64,000 nucleotides of DNA from DTLC01 sp964555645 (GCA_964555645.1 CAZKTA010000001.1:1-64000); one strand, 5' to 3'; counted from the first letter of the stretch, positions 36,536 to 46,982 are shown. Notes: generated by a model not told the origin, from the sequence alone. Numbers and translations are program-made.

Positions 36536-38686
36536 TCAACATGCTTTGGCGGTATCACTCGGTTTAATTTGCCACAGTGCATCCCGCAGGCCCGAGCTGC
36601 GGGTGGTACGGCGTTCGATCGCAGCCACTAGCACAGGTTCAGTCGCCCAAATCTCGACGGTCTTGCGTGCGCGCGTGATTGCAGTGTAGATCAACTCGCG
36701 TGTTAACAACGGCACATCGCGGTCGGGCATGATCATCAGCACATGGTCGAATTCAGAGCCTTGACTTTTATGGACTGTGATGGCGTAAGCGGTTTGGTGC
36801 TCGGGCAGACGCGTTGGTAGCACTGCCCGCAGGCTGCCATCGGTGCCTGCGAAAAAGGCGCGAACGTCTAGCTTCTCGTGGGACACTTCGAGACAGGCAC
36901 GACCGCGACCGTTATCGGCCTTAGCAACAATGTCAGATACGCAGTGTTGTGTGCACATGACTGGCTGGGTTGCTTGCGGAAAATGCCGCGTTTCAATGGC
37001 TCCGTGTTTACTGCCATTGCTTGCATTTGTGTGGCCGGGTTTCTCTTGGCTGGGCAAAATCACGCCTACATCGCCATTAAACAATTGGATGTTGTAATCG
37101 TTGCGTGTGATCATGACAGCTCGGCGCACGTAAAACGGCCCCGTTAATGTCACCAGGCCGGCTTCTTCGAAGATTTGCTCGGCCAACCGATTGATTTGCA
37201 CTATTCCAAACGGCCCTTCGCGTAATGCGCAGAGCACCCTAAACTTCGATAGCGCGCTGAGTGCGTCTGCAGGTGTTTGCGCTGCGAAATACTCGGCGAA
37301 CCCGGCCAGAAGCCTTTCTTTAAGCACGGTTTTCATCTCGGTGTAACCCGGCAGCTGCACCCACGTGACAGCGCACTCAGCGGAAGCGACATTTTCACCC
37401 AAGATCTTGATCGCCCGGGCGGCGTCGCCGGCATTGACAGCCTGGCTGAGCCGGTAGATTTGGCTTTGAGAGCTGAATCGGTAATTCTTCTGCAACTGCA
37501 CGATGCATTCGGCCAATGCGAGTGAGTTCTTTGTTGGCCTTGGGTCACCGACAGCGTTGGCAACCCATTTTGCCCTGCGCTGAATTACGGCTTGGTCCAG
37601 CCCTGCGCAAATGTCGCCCAAGACTGCCCCCGGCTCGACTGAAGCGAGCTGGTCTTTATCGCCCAATAGGATTAGCTTGGCCTGCGGTACGAGTGCATCT
37701 ACGAGCCGCGCCATCAACGCCAGGTCAACCATGCCTGTCTCGTCAACGGCTACGACATCGAACGGAAGCGGGTTGGTGCGGTTGAACCTGAACGAGGTAG
37801 CGTCGCGGCTTGCGCCAAGCAATCGGTGGATGGTCATGGCGCGCTCAGGCAGTTGCGCTTTAACCGCTTCCGGGCTGGTCAACTGCAGTTTTGCCTTACG
37901 GATTTCTTCCTGGAGGCGCGCAGCGGCCTTACCCGTGGGCGCAGCAACTGCGATCTGGATTGGTTTTTGGTTTGTGAGCTCAATCAATAAAGCCAAAATC
38001 CGTACCAATGTCCACGTTTTGCCTGTGCCTGGGCCACCTGTGATCACGCACAACTGTCGTTGTACTGCCACTTGCACAGCGATACGTTGCCAGTCAGGTT
38101 CATCGGCTTCTGTTGTGCGGGGGAAAAGCTTGTCGAGTAACTTTGCCAGTGTTTTTGCAGATGGTTCGGTTGTTTGCGCGCTTGCACGGCGTTGCAGTTC
38201 GTTTGCAAGCGCGGCTTCGTATTCCCAGTACCGGTGCAGGTAGAGTCGGCCAGCCTGATCGAGGATTAGCGGCTTGAATTCACCCGGGGCACCGACCACA
38301 GCGGTTGCCCTCAGGGCGTTTACCCACGACTCGATATCCGGGCACGTGATAGTCCGGACGGTTTCTGTTGTGGGTGATGGGAACACGGTCCCTGCAACAG
38401 TTCGTAAATCGAGACATGCGTGTCCGTCTGCGCGTGCGCGGCTTAGCATAGCAACTGCCAGCACAAATGCAGGCTGGTTAGTCCCAGCCAAACGTGCCAT
38501 GAACTTTGCAAACTGCCGGTCGAGCTCTGTGAAAGCCTCCGATTGGATCACTGGCATAAGTACCTGCTCGAGTGTCGTGTGTTGAGGTTCAGAAGCACCT
38601 GTCTCCTCAACCTTGCACACAGCGGACACGACCTGCGATTTTCGTGTGGTTGTTTTCGGTTTTTTCATTCTGCCTTTGCTGTTCAT
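36536..38686 (-). CDS. recD: exodeoxyribonuclease V alpha subunit
   Basis: The 5'-3' helicase subunit of RecBCD, acting in double-strand-break repair and degradation of linear DNA. Motifs: Walker A ITGGPGTGKTWT (~216-226), VAVDETGMVDL (Walker B-like), LLGDKDQLASVEPGAVLGD, and the C-terminal AITVHKSQGSEFDHVL and LIYTAITRARKTVEIW. 716 residues, about 110 longer than E. coli RecD. Part of the excess is a His/Cys-containing insertion (~60 residues) between FNGDVGVIL and the conserved LPTRLPEHQTAYA. The start overlaps the recB stop by 4 bases. Confidence 0.94.
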   Translation of the reverse strand: MNSKGRMKKPKTTTRKSQVVSAVCKVEETGASEPQHTTLEQVLMPVIQSEAFTELDRQFAKFMARLAGTNQPAFVLAVAMLSRARADGHACLDLRTVAGTVFPSPTTETVRTITCPDIESWVNALRATAVVGAPGEFKPLILDQAGRLYLHRYWEYEAALANELQRRASAQTTEPSAKTLAKLLDKLFPRTTEADEPDWQRIAVQVAVQRQLCVITGGPGTGKTWTLVRILALLIELTNQKPIQIAVAAPTGKAAARLQEEIRKAKLQLTSPEAVKAQLPERAMTIHRLLGASRDATSFRFNRTNPLPFDVVAVDETGMVDLALMARLVDALVPQAKLILLGDKDQLASVEPGAVLGDICAGLDQAVIQRRAKWVANAVGDPRPTKNSLALAECIVQLQKNYRFSSQSQIYRLSQAVNAGDAARAIKILGENVASAECAVTWVQLPGYTEMKTVLKERLLAGFAEYFAAQTPADALSALSKFRVLCALREGPFGIVQINRLAEQIFEEAGLVTLTGPFYVRRAVMITRNDYNIQLFNGDVGVILPSQEKPGHTNASNGSKHGAIETRHFPQATQPVMCTQHCVSDIVAKADNGRGRACLEVSHEKLDVRAFFAGTDGSLRAVLPTRLPEHQTAYAITVHKSQGSEFDHVLMIMPDRDVPLLTRELIYTAITRARKTVEIWATEPVLVAAIERRTTRSSGLRDALWQIKPSDTAKAC

Positions 38687-41600
38687 GGCTTGGCAGCCAG
38701 CAGTCTGTCCAGCTCCTGAATCAGTTCAGTGGCCGGTTTGTCGCGGTAAATCCCGAGCTCGGGCTGGGCTGGGTCAACGCCGCGGACAAAGATGTAAAAT
38801 ACACCCCCGAAGTTGCGCTTGTAATTGTACCCCCGCAGGCGCAGTTGGAGGTATTTGTTGATGGCTACGGTGTACAGTAAGTACTGAAGGAAATAACCGC
38901 GCCGTGTCATTTCGGTCTGTAAGGCAATCGGGTTGTAGTGCTGTGCGTTGTTGCCCAGCCAGTTCGATTTCCAGTCAACGATGTAGAACCGCCCATGCCA
39001 CTCGAACACAAGGTCAATGTAGCCTTTCAGGATGCCAGTTACCGGATTGAAGCTGAACCGGTGCGGTTCGTCTTTGGGCAGTATGCCGTGTCTGCTGAGC
39101 AGTTGGTGGAGCGGCCCCGGCGCAAGCCTGCCGATTGGGAAACAAAACTCAAGCTCACTCAGGCGGTTGTTAATGCTGATTTTCTCCAACTGCAGCGGTA
39201 TTTCGCCCGTGTCCGGTGGACACAGCCGTGCAGTTAGCACCTTGCTGAGCATTTGGAAGACTGCGTCACAAAACTGTTCCGGATTAATCCCGTGTGTGAC
39301 CAGTTGTTCTGCGACCAGCTTTCTTGTGGTAGGGTTTGGCCACTGTGTGAAATCAAGCAGCTCGAAAATTCGGTGGAGACATTCACCTGCGCGCGCGCCG
39401 CGCGGGAACGCGTAAATGCCTGTTGCTGGTTCAGCTTCGACCGTTTCAGGCAACCACATTGGGTCATAGTCGGGTTGTTCTGTGTCTGTGCCGGCTGTAA
39501 TCGAGCTGAAGCTGGCGATTCGCCAGTCGCGCTGAATCTGGCCGGTGAACTTGCGTGGGGTAAGCCTAGCCGACTCGGCCTGTTGCATTTGGAGCGGCTC
39601 ATGACTAGGCGCGGGCATGTCTTGCACTGCAATTGTGCCGTTCGCATCTGCGCACAACCTATCGAGGTCGTACACCAATTGCGTCTCGGCGGGCTCCAGA
39701 GGCTCTTGCTGGATGAACTTGGCCGGGTCTGGCTGGCCGGCTTTGTACGCGTGCAACAACCATGCAGGTGCGGAGATGGCCGCGCCGTCGAACGCGCCCC
39801 AAACAAAGTAACAGCGGTACTTTGCACGCGTGAGCGCCACGTAAAGCAGCCGCACGTCTTCGGCCAGGTCTTCTGTGCGTGCGCGCACGGCATGTTGCTT
39901 AAAGTGTTCGCTGCCGAGGTCGAGCGCGTACTCACCGGTGTCAGGCTCGTGGAACCAGACCATTCGGTTGCCAGCGCGGTCGTTGCCCAGCCCCCTCCAC
40001 GAAAACGGACAGAAAACAATCGGGTATTCGAGGCCTTTGCTGCGGTGGATTGTGACGAGCTTGACAGCTTTTTCGTCTCGTTCAAGGCGCAGTTGGTGTT
40101 CTTCTGCGGCCAGACCTGAGCGATTCTTTTGCTCGACGATCCACTTGAGCAAACCGCTGGGGCTAAGCTGGCGTTCAACAGTTGCCGTGTGTAGCACCTC
40201 GCCCAGATGCAGCAAGTTTGTCATGCGCCGTTCGCCATCGGTGTACTGGAGCAGGTGTTCACGAACGCGCTCGCGCACAAGCAGTGTGCGGAACATCTGG
40301 ATAAAGCCGCGCTCGAGCCATAGCTCGAGGTACAAATGGAATCGTGCCAGGACATTTTGCCAAGCCAGCTCATCGGCTTGTAGAGAGGCAATCTGGTTGG
40401 CCGTGTACCCGAACATATCAGTGGCGAGCGCAGCTTTGATTGCGGGTTCGTTATTCGGCGCGGCTATTGCAGCAAGCACAGATTGGATCTCGGCGGTTTC
40501 GCGGCTTTTGAACAGACTTTCGGTTGTGTAAAGCACACTTGGGATATTGAGGGCGTTCAAGGCGTGTTGCATTAGTTGCGCTTGTCTGTTTTCGGGCACA
40601 AGCACTGCAATATCGGCAGGCTCAACCGTGCGTGCATCGAGCAGTGTTTTACCCGTCACAAGCCGCGCTATTTCGGCTGCAACCGCCCCTGCAATGTAGG
40701 TCTCGAGGTCGGTTTTACTCAGGCGTTTTTCAGGCCGCCGCCATAACCAGATCACAAGGTGTGTACTAGGTCGGTCGCCAGATGCCGACTCCCCGTGCTC
40801 GATTTGCGAGCGTGCTTTGATGGGGTAAAACTTGATCTGGTCGAACACAAATGCGTTTGGGTTGCGGCTAAAGATCGTGTTGACTGCGTGCACAAGCCCG
40901 GGCGCAGCGCGCCAGTTGAACTCGAGCGTGTACCGCCGGTGCACATCTTGGGCGGCGTTGAGGTACGTGAAAACATCAGCACCACGGAATCCATAGATCG
41001 CCTGCTTCGGATCACCAACAAGGAACAGGAAACTGTCGGCCTCACCGAAAACCTTGCGAAAGATGGCGTATTGGACCGGGTCGGTGTCTTGGAACTCGTC
41101 GATCAGCGCCGCCTTATACTTTACGCGGAGCAGTTTTATCGTGCTTTGGCCGCCTGGTCCTTCGAGCGCATCGAGCACGCGATTAATCAGGTCGTCAAAC
41201 GTCCATGCACTGAGCATGTCTGTGAGTCTGCGCAACTCGGTCTTGAGGAACTCGATTGCCTGCAAATGCAGTCCGGTCAGAAACTGTTGCTGCGCTGCAA
41301 CAAACGCACTGCACAATCTGAAGAACTCGTGGTTCGGTGCGGGCAAATTAAGCCTCTTGTTGCGAGCTTTATCAAGGTTTTCGCAGGTGAACTTTTCGAT
41401 GGCACAAAGCGCTTTAACTGAAATTTCGCCGTTTTCGAGTGCAGCCTCGATGTCAGCAAAGAACTCTTCTACTGCTGCATCGTCGTTGTACGGTTTGTTT
41501 GCCCATTTCGCGTCCGAGCCGAAGAACTGTCTGATGGTATGCTTTTGGTTTTTCCAAACTCGTCTGAGTTGAGCGAAGGCCGCTTCGAGTGCGCGGACAA

Positions 41601-42237
41601 GTTGGGGGGCTTGATTGGCGTCAACCGCCGCGAATACGCGCAGGGTCCGATGCCGCAATACAGCCTTTGCAAAAGGCAGAAAACTTTCAGGGTCAAGCCC
41701 AGCTTTGAGTGCACATGCAATTGCAAGCTCACCTGCGGTCAGCACGTGTTTACGCCACAGCTCGTTCAATGCATCGAGCAAAACAGGTTGCGTGTCTGCG
41801 ATTAGTTCGCACTCGAACAAATTACTGCTTTCGAAGGCGTGGTCGAGCAACGTGCGTTGGCAAAAACTGTGTATGGTGTGGATAGGTGCTTGATCGAAAT
41901 CGAGCAGTGCCTGGTGTAGCGCATCGATCTTTTGTGCGTTGTGTGCACCGGTGCGTTTGACAAGCGCGCCTATAAACGGCACGTCGCTGGTGCCGTTCTG
42001 GAATGCGTCCAGCGCGCACATGAGCAATTCACGGACACGGCCGCGCAGTTCCTCAGTTGCAGCGACCGTGTATGTAACGGCCAGGATCTGCTGGACTGAA
42101 AGCTCGTGCTCAACGAGCAACCGCACAAACAACCCTGCAATTGTGTATGTCTTACCTGTGCCGGCGCTGGCTTCGATCAGGCTCCGCCCCGGATTCAGCT
42201 CGGTGGTTTCAAGCGAAAATACCTCGGGCCGGTTCAT
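38683..42237 (-). CDS. recB: exodeoxyribonuclease V beta subunit
   Basis: The 3'-5' helicase and nuclease subunit of RecBCD. Walker A EASAGTGKTYTIAG (~22-35), ALIDEFQDTDPVQY, FLVGDPKQAIYGFRGAD, VKLVTIHRSKGLEYPIVF, VALTRAKYRCYF; the C-terminal nuclease shows YIDLVFEWHGRFYIVDWKSN (Asp and DWK catalytic residues) and FLQYLLYTVAI. 1184 residues matches E. coli RecB. ATG at 42237 begins MNRPEVFSLETTELN, the family start; the 47-codon upstream opening lies in the recC-recB gap. All catalytic motifs are intact, so the complex should be active. Confidence 0.95.
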   Translation of the reverse strand: MNRPEVFSLETTELNPGRSLIEASAGTGKTYTIAGLFVRLLVEHELSVQQILAVTYTVAATEELRGRVRELLMCALDAFQNGTSDVPFIGALVKRTGAHNAQKIDALHQALLDFDQAPIHTIHSFCQRTLLDHAFESSNLFECELIADTQPVLLDALNELWRKHVLTAGELAIACALKAGLDPESFLPFAKAVLRHRTLRVFAAVDANQAPQLVRALEAAFAQLRRVWKNQKHTIRQFFGSDAKWANKPYNDDAAVEEFFADIEAALENGEISVKALCAIEKFTCENLDKARNKRLNLPAPNHEFFRLCSAFVAAQQQFLTGLHLQAIEFLKTELRRLTDMLSAWTFDDLINRVLDALEGPGGQSTIKLLRVKYKAALIDEFQDTDPVQYAIFRKVFGEADSFLFLVGDPKQAIYGFRGADVFTYLNAAQDVHRRYTLEFNWRAAPGLVHAVNTIFSRNPNAFVFDQIKFYPIKARSQIEHGESASGDRPSTHLVIWLWRRPEKRLSKTDLETYIAGAVAAEIARLVTGKTLLDARTVEPADIAVLVPENRQAQLMQHALNALNIPSVLYTTESLFKSRETAEIQSVLAAIAAPNNEPAIKAALATDMFGYTANQIASLQADELAWQNVLARFHLYLELWLERGFIQMFRTLLVRERVREHLLQYTDGERRMTNLLHLGEVLHTATVERQLSPSGLLKWIVEQKNRSGLAAEEHQLRLERDEKAVKLVTIHRSKGLEYPIVFCPFSWRGLGNDRAGNRMVWFHEPDTGEYALDLGSEHFKQHAVRARTEDLAEDVRLLYVALTRAKYRCYFVWGAFDGAAISAPAWLLHAYKAGQPDPAKFIQQEPLEPAETQLVYDLDRLCADANGTIAVQDMPAPSHEPLQMQQAESARLTPRKFTGQIQRDWRIASFSSITAGTDTEQPDYDPMWLPETVEAEPATGIYAFPRGARAGECLHRIFELLDFTQWPNPTTRKLVAEQLVTHGINPEQFCDAVFQMLSKVLTARLCPPDTGEIPLQLEKISINNRLSELEFCFPIGRLAPGPLHQLLSRHGILPKDEPHRFSFNPVTGILKGYIDLVFEWHGRFYIVDWKSNWLGNNAQHYNPIALQTEMTRRGYFLQYLLYTVAINKYLQLRLRGYNYKRNFGGVFYIFVRGVDPAQPELGIYRDKPATELIQELDRLLAAKP

Positions 42238-42279
42238 CCTGAAAAACTGAGTTGTTTTGGGTTGCACATGTCGCCAGCC

Positions 42280-42327
42280 TGCCGGCGACGTGCTACCAGG
42301 CACACCGAATCCGGGGTAGCGCCGGCA
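42280..42327. repeat. strong hairpin in the recC-recB gap
   Basis: TGCCGGC (42280-42286) and GCTACC (42292-42297) pair with GGTAGC (42315-42320) and GCCGGCA (42321-42327), giving a 13-bp stem interrupted by a 5-base bulge on one side. No T-run follows in the - strand direction. It may modulate expression between recC and recB or be a repeat element. Confidence 0.6.
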
Positions 42328-42475
42328 TGCGCTGTGGTACAAAATGTTCCTGCTGCTCTGCCAGTCACAGATGGCCAACCCCGGGCGCTTGTGGGGAAAC
42401 CGAGAGCGAAAGATTTATTGAGCAGGGTGCTCACGCCAGCCTTCGTAAATCCAATACTGGCCCAGCAATTCGGGT

Positions 42476-45400
42476 TCATAGCTTTGTTACTTTGATGTGC
42501 TCAAGCAGCGGCCAGAACACTTCGCGTGCGATGCGCTCGAACTCAGCATCTAGCGCAGTTGGTTGATCGCCGAAGCACAGCGCGAAATACGCGTCGGCCT
42601 TTTCGGCGTCGGTGCCATGGCGGGTCAACCCCCGGTCCCAGACATCGAGCGCAGCCTCGATTGGCTGCTTTTTCGACCGGGTGTATGATGTAAGCTGCCG
42701 TTCCGTCTGCACAAATGCACGTGCACTTTCCGGAAAGAACCGCAGCGGTTTGCATAGCCCGTCCCAGTAGAGGTTGAGCAATGCCAAAAGCACTGAGTCA
42801 GCCGCTTTCACTTGGGCGTACTCCTGCAGAACGTCAGTGCCAAGCAGTACACTATCGCATCTGCAGCCCTCAGGTTTGGCAACATTGAGCGCAAGATGTT
42901 GGACCCAGTGCTTGAGCATGTCTTTGGCCTTGACCTGTGCGCACCTGTAGCTGACCAGCAAGCCGTGTCGGGTCAGCTTGGTCAGGCGGCCCATGAGCCG
43001 GAACCCGCCAATGCGCAAATCAACCTGGACCGGCGGTCTGAACCCGGGCTCGACGTATGGGGCTAACTTTTCAACCACGTTTTTTGCTTCGTGGGTTGTG
43101 TCATACCACCCGACGCGGCCGGCCTCACCAGGTGGCAATGCACCAGCTGCCTTCAGCAAGAGATATTGCGTGTCTAAAGGGCGGCGTTCAACCGCAGCAT
43201 CAACCGCTTGTTGTTTAACGAAGTACTTGTCCAGGCCGGTAAGCGCAAACGATTCGTTGTCCGGGGGCGGTTCTTCCTCCACTGGCAGTCGCGCGCCAAG
43301 CCGACGCGTGACGAGCAACTTAGCAGGGTTGCAAAGGAACTCGGCTAGATCGTCCAATGTCAATGTGCGCCATTCAGGTTCAGGCTCTGGCAACGGCGCG
43401 GTAACAAATACGGTAGGTACAGTGCGGGCCATATACGTTTGCTGGCCGGCTGTGCAGTTTGCAGCGGAATAACTGAAGAAGCGTTTGTCCGACCCGTCGA
43501 AGTACACCGTGCTGAATGCCTGTAGCCTGTGCTTGCGCAGGACATGATCCTTGATGATGTCTTTGTTTGGCAGCTCGAATCCGCGCCCGATGTAATCGAG
43601 CAACTCGGTGACCAGCACCGATGGCTGTAGCGTGCTATTGTCGCGTTGCGACTGACCGACGTAACTGACGTAGAGCCTGTCGCGTGCTGAGATAAGCGTT
43701 TCAAGGAACAGATACCGGTCGTCTTCGCGTACGGAGCGGTCGCCGGGCATCTGTTTCAATGCCATTAGGTCGAACCCGAGATGACGGTCTGTGCGGGGGA
43801 ACACAGTGTCGTTCATGCCCAAGAGGCAGATCACGCGAAACGGTATGCTCCGCATCGGTTTAAGCGCGCAAAATGTTACGCCGCCGGCAAGGAAACCGGT
43901 GCCAACCTTGTCTTCGGCAAGCTCGCGTTCGAGAGCCTCGAGCACAACAGCTGGCTCGACTGCGCCATCGAATTTGGCAACGTTCGCATTGCGCGAGATC
44001 TGGCGCACTGCAGTGCGGACTGTCAACAGCTCGGCATGCGACTCGTCAGTATCAACGAAGAACCTCTCCAGCAGCCCGAGCAGTACCTGTTCCCATTGTG
44101 TCATTGTTCGCGGTTTTGCAAGCGCGCCTGCGGCGTCGAACAAGCTTTCGACGAACCCGGCAAACTTGCCGAGTGTATCGGCTACGTCTCCTTCGATCCC
44201 ATCGAATGGGAGGATGCCTGCAAAAGTTCGCTCGCCCCCACTCGACATAGCATAGCCGAGTAACAGCCGGTCTAGGCCATGCCGCCATGTGTGTTCTTGG
44301 ACAGCGGGTAGCCCGAGCGCTTGCCGATGTGCAGCGTCGATGCCCCAGCGGATGTTGGTTGATCTGACCCAGCGCCGAATTATGTCCAGCTCGGCCTCGG
44401 TCAGGCCAAACTTTTCATGCACAACCCGTGTCTCAAGAAGCCCGAGCACTTCGGACGCGCGGAACCGGCACTTCGATAGCGCGATCAATCGCATGAACGC
44501 ATTTACGACCGTGCTTTGTTGTGCCGGGGTGCGATCAGCCACGCAATACGGTATTCGCAGCGTATCGTTTTCGGGCACGCCGAACACCGCGTGTATGAAA
44601 GGAGCGTATGCCTCAATGTCGGGCGTCATGACTAAGATGTCCCGTGGCGCAAGGGTTGGATCGCGCTCGAACCACTCAAGCATATGGTCGTACAGCACCT
44701 CGACTTCGCGCAGTGGGCTGTGACACGAATGCACCTGCACCGAATCGTCCTCGGGATTAATTTTGAGCTTCTGCGCAGTTGCCTTACTCGAAAGTTGTGC
44801 GCCGCAATCTGCGCTCGATTGAGTTCGGTCGCGCAGGTTCAGTATGTCTGACTGGATCGCATGCAAGAGTGTGTCTTCGCCGGGGTCAACAAATTGTTCT
44901 TGGTGCTGCCAGTCGCCCGTGTCCAAAATCAGATTAAGGAAGTCGCGGCCAAGTTTGCCCATCGAGGCGAGCAACCTGTTGCCAGTCTCAAGATGCAGAT
45001 CGGCTGCGTCGAGGCCGCGTTTGGCAGCTTTCAACAGTTGACCAGCTTGACGCCTGGTGACTATGTCACCCCAATAATGCTTGCAAGGCGCAAGCAGGAA
45101 TAGGTGCAGCTCAGAATGCGTTGCCAGCGCGGCAAATAATTCGAGATAAAACGGCGGCAGAGCCGAGATACCGAACAAAGCAATGCGCTCGGGCAGTTTT
45201 TCCTGGGCAAACCCAGGCGCAGTGATTGCTTTGAGAAAAAGCCGTCGCAAGGCAGGGGGATAAATTTCCGGTTCGTCTTCAGCAAGTTTGCGCCACAGCC
45301 TGGCCTGCCAGTACGTTTCGTTGTCACTGTGCCAAGCCTCGATGAGATGCGGCCTGAACACATGGTATTGATCAAACAGGTTCGCCATTGCGGCTGCCAA

Positions 45401-45781
45401 CTCGAACAGCTTACGCTGGTCGTGGTTGTGCCCAAGGAAATTGCGCACATGTTCAAATCCTTTTGCTTGTGCAAGCTCTGGCAGCAGCTTCATCAGTTTC
45501 CACGTCATAACATCGCGGTCAAAGCCAGTTAGCTCGGGCAAATCGGGAGTGACGATCCTGAACAGGTGGTGTGCAAAAGTTTTCGGGAATGGGTAAACGA
45601 AGTTGGCGCAAATACCAAGCCGCTCTGCCAAGGCGAACTTCAGCCAGCGCGCCATGCCTTGGCTCTGCACAACAATGACACCCGGCGTGAGCGCAGCGCG
45701 GAGTGGCTTACGCCAAAGCTCGGCCAGTTTACCGGCTAGCAACTCGAGCTGGTTGCTCGTGTATAGGTGCAGGTTTTGCAT
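42476..45781 (-). CDS. recC: exodeoxyribonuclease V gamma subunit
   Basis: Chi-recognition and DNA-splitting subunit of RecBCD. N-terminus LHLYTSNQLELLAGKLAELW, VVQSQGMARWLKFALAERLGI, FVYPFPKTFAHHLF, LHLFLLAPCKHYWGDI, HSCHSPLREVEVLYDHML, DILVMTPDIEAYAPFIHAVF and VICLLGMNDTVFPR match RecC throughout. 1101 residues, near the E. coli length. Start ATG 45781 (MQNLHLYTSN); twelve more codons are open upstream. Gene order recC-recB-recD with a 238-bp recC-recB gap and a 4-base recB-recD overlap. The ptrA gene that splits this cluster in enterobacteria is absent. Confidence 0.94.
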   Translation of the reverse strand: MQNLHLYTSNQLELLAGKLAELWRKPLRAALTPGVIVVQSQGMARWLKFALAERLGICANFVYPFPKTFAHHLFRIVTPDLPELTGFDRDVMTWKLMKLLPELAQAKGFEHVRNFLGHNHDQRKLFELAAAMANLFDQYHVFRPHLIEAWHSDNETYWQARLWRKLAEDEPEIYPPALRRLFLKAITAPGFAQEKLPERIALFGISALPPFYLELFAALATHSELHLFLLAPCKHYWGDIVTRRQAGQLLKAAKRGLDAADLHLETGNRLLASMGKLGRDFLNLILDTGDWQHQEQFVDPGEDTLLHAIQSDILNLRDRTQSSADCGAQLSSKATAQKLKINPEDDSVQVHSCHSPLREVEVLYDHMLEWFERDPTLAPRDILVMTPDIEAYAPFIHAVFGVPENDTLRIPYCVADRTPAQQSTVVNAFMRLIALSKCRFRASEVLGLLETRVVHEKFGLTEAELDIIRRWVRSTNIRWGIDAAHRQALGLPAVQEHTWRHGLDRLLLGYAMSSGGERTFAGILPFDGIEGDVADTLGKFAGFVESLFDAAGALAKPRTMTQWEQVLLGLLERFFVDTDESHAELLTVRTAVRQISRNANVAKFDGAVEPAVVLEALERELAEDKVGTGFLAGGVTFCALKPMRSIPFRVICLLGMNDTVFPRTDRHLGFDLMALKQMPGDRSVREDDRYLFLETLISARDRLYVSYVGQSQRDNSTLQPSVLVTELLDYIGRGFELPNKDIIKDHVLRKHRLQAFSTVYFDGSDKRFFSYSAANCTAGQQTYMARTVPTVFVTAPLPEPEPEWRTLTLDDLAEFLCNPAKLLVTRRLGARLPVEEEPPPDNESFALTGLDKYFVKQQAVDAAVERRPLDTQYLLLKAAGALPPGEAGRVGWYDTTHEAKNVVEKLAPYVEPGFRPPVQVDLRIGGFRLMGRLTKLTRHGLLVSYRCAQVKAKDMLKHWVQHLALNVAKPEGCRCDSVLLGTDVLQEYAQVKAADSVLLALLNLYWDGLCKPLRFFPESARAFVQTERQLTSYTRSKKQPIEAALDVWDRGLTRHGTDAEKADAYFALCFGDQPTALDAEFERIAREVFWPLLEHIKVTKL

Positions 45782-45911
45782 TGCCGCTTGCACCTTGTTT
45801 GCAGTCATAACGCCCAAAACGCCAGCACATAATACCAGTTGCGGTTTGCGATTGCACGGCAGCAGTGTGGCAGCAACCGCGGAATGATGCCACTGGCGGC
45901 TGAAGTTTGTA

Positions 45912-46982
45912 TTACTCGAGCGCGCTTGCGATTGCTTCAGCCATGAGCTGGCGAAAGGCTGGATCGGCTATTCGGCGTGCTTCAGATGGGTTTGAAAGGT
46001 ACCCGGCTTCGATCAACACGGCAGGTCTGTTTTGCCCGCGTAACACGCCCAAGAACCGCGCACGCCGCACGCCGCGGTCGCGGCTTGTACCAAGCTGCAC
46101 AAGCGCACGATGGATGCGGATTGCGTACTGGAGGTTTTGTGTATCAAAAGTGTTGTTCGGGTACACATCATTCGGGTTGTCCTCAAACTCGCGCGTAAGG
46201 TTTGATGGCATCCCCGCCGGCGTTGTGCAATAGGTTTCCAGTCCTGACTCACGCTCCGATGGATATGCAGAGTTGAAATGCAGACTCAAAAACAGGTCAG
46301 CACGTTTTTCTTCCGCAAAAGCTACCCGGTCGGTCAATGGCACCTCAACGTCATTCGTGCGTGTCAGATGCACCGTCCAACCACGCGCCTCAAGCAAGGG
46401 TTTCAGCCGCAGTGCAAGATCAAGTGTGAAATATTTTTCGAACATGCCATTGGCGACGTTGCGTGCGCCTGTGTTTTTGCCGCCGTGCCCGGGGTCGAGC
46501 ACAATAACGCGGCCGGTTTTCGGCCCGGGCGTACTTAGCTCGAGTAACGGAATGATGTTTTTGCACACATCCAGTGCGTGGACGAACAATACACCTCCTT
46601 TTGCAAAAGGGATAAACCCAAGTTGCACGTCTGTGCCGTTCCAACGCATTACATGGTTACCGGCTTCCAAGGACAATAGCCCGACGGGTGTTTCTAGCAG
46701 ACATCTAAGCGGGTGCAACGCCACACGCCTTGGCTGACCGAACCCGTTTAGCTGACTCCAGTCGTCTAATGAAACCCACGTTGTGTCTGATGCAGGCGCA
46801 ATCAACCGACGCGCGTTTTGTTGAGCTTGCGGTGTTGGAGTGGACACTGCTTGAGTCTCAAGCTCTGGCGCTGCCCAGTTTAGCTCGTGAGCGTTCTGAA
46901 AACGAACTTTTTGTGTGGGGCGTGTTGCGCACCCTGACGCAAATACCAAAACTACAAGTGCAAACCAACCCAAATTTGTCAC
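45912..46982 (-). CDS. lipoprotein N-acetylmuramoyl-L-alanine amidase
   Basis: Cell-wall hydrolase cutting the bond between MurNAc and the stem peptide. A lipoprotein signal (ALVVLVFASGC, Cys18) anchors it to a membrane. Residues ~60-150 form an N-terminal domain resembling AMIN or copper-amine-oxidase-like modules; ~160-350 form the Amidase_3 zinc domain: VIVLDPGHGGKNTGA (first His), EKYFTLDLALRL (Glu), LSLHFNSA (second His) and AVLIEAGYLSNPSEA (catalytic Glu). GTG start. It is a single gene downstream of recC in the opposite sense to ubiA. Confidence 0.92.
   Translation of the reverse strand: MTNLGWFALVVLVFASGCATRPTQKVRFQNAHELNWAAPELETQAVSTPTPQAQQNARRLIAPASDTTWVSLDDWSQLNGFGQPRRVALHPLRCLLETPVGLLSLEAGNHVMRWNGTDVQLGFIPFAKGGVLFVHALDVCKNIIPLLELSTPGPKTGRVIVLDPGHGGKNTGARNVANGMFEKYFTLDLALRLKPLLEARGWTVHLTRTNDVEVPLTDRVAFAEEKRADLFLSLHFNSAYPSERESGLETYCTTPAGMPSNLTREFEDNPNDVYPNNTFDTQNLQYAIRIHRALVQLGTSRDRGVRRARFLGVLRGQNRPAVLIEAGYLSNPSEARRIADPAFRQLMAEAIASALE

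Noticed and set aside
39253..40119. 288-codon + strand frame inside recB
   Set aside because: Antisense shadow; recB motifs are continuous on the - strand.
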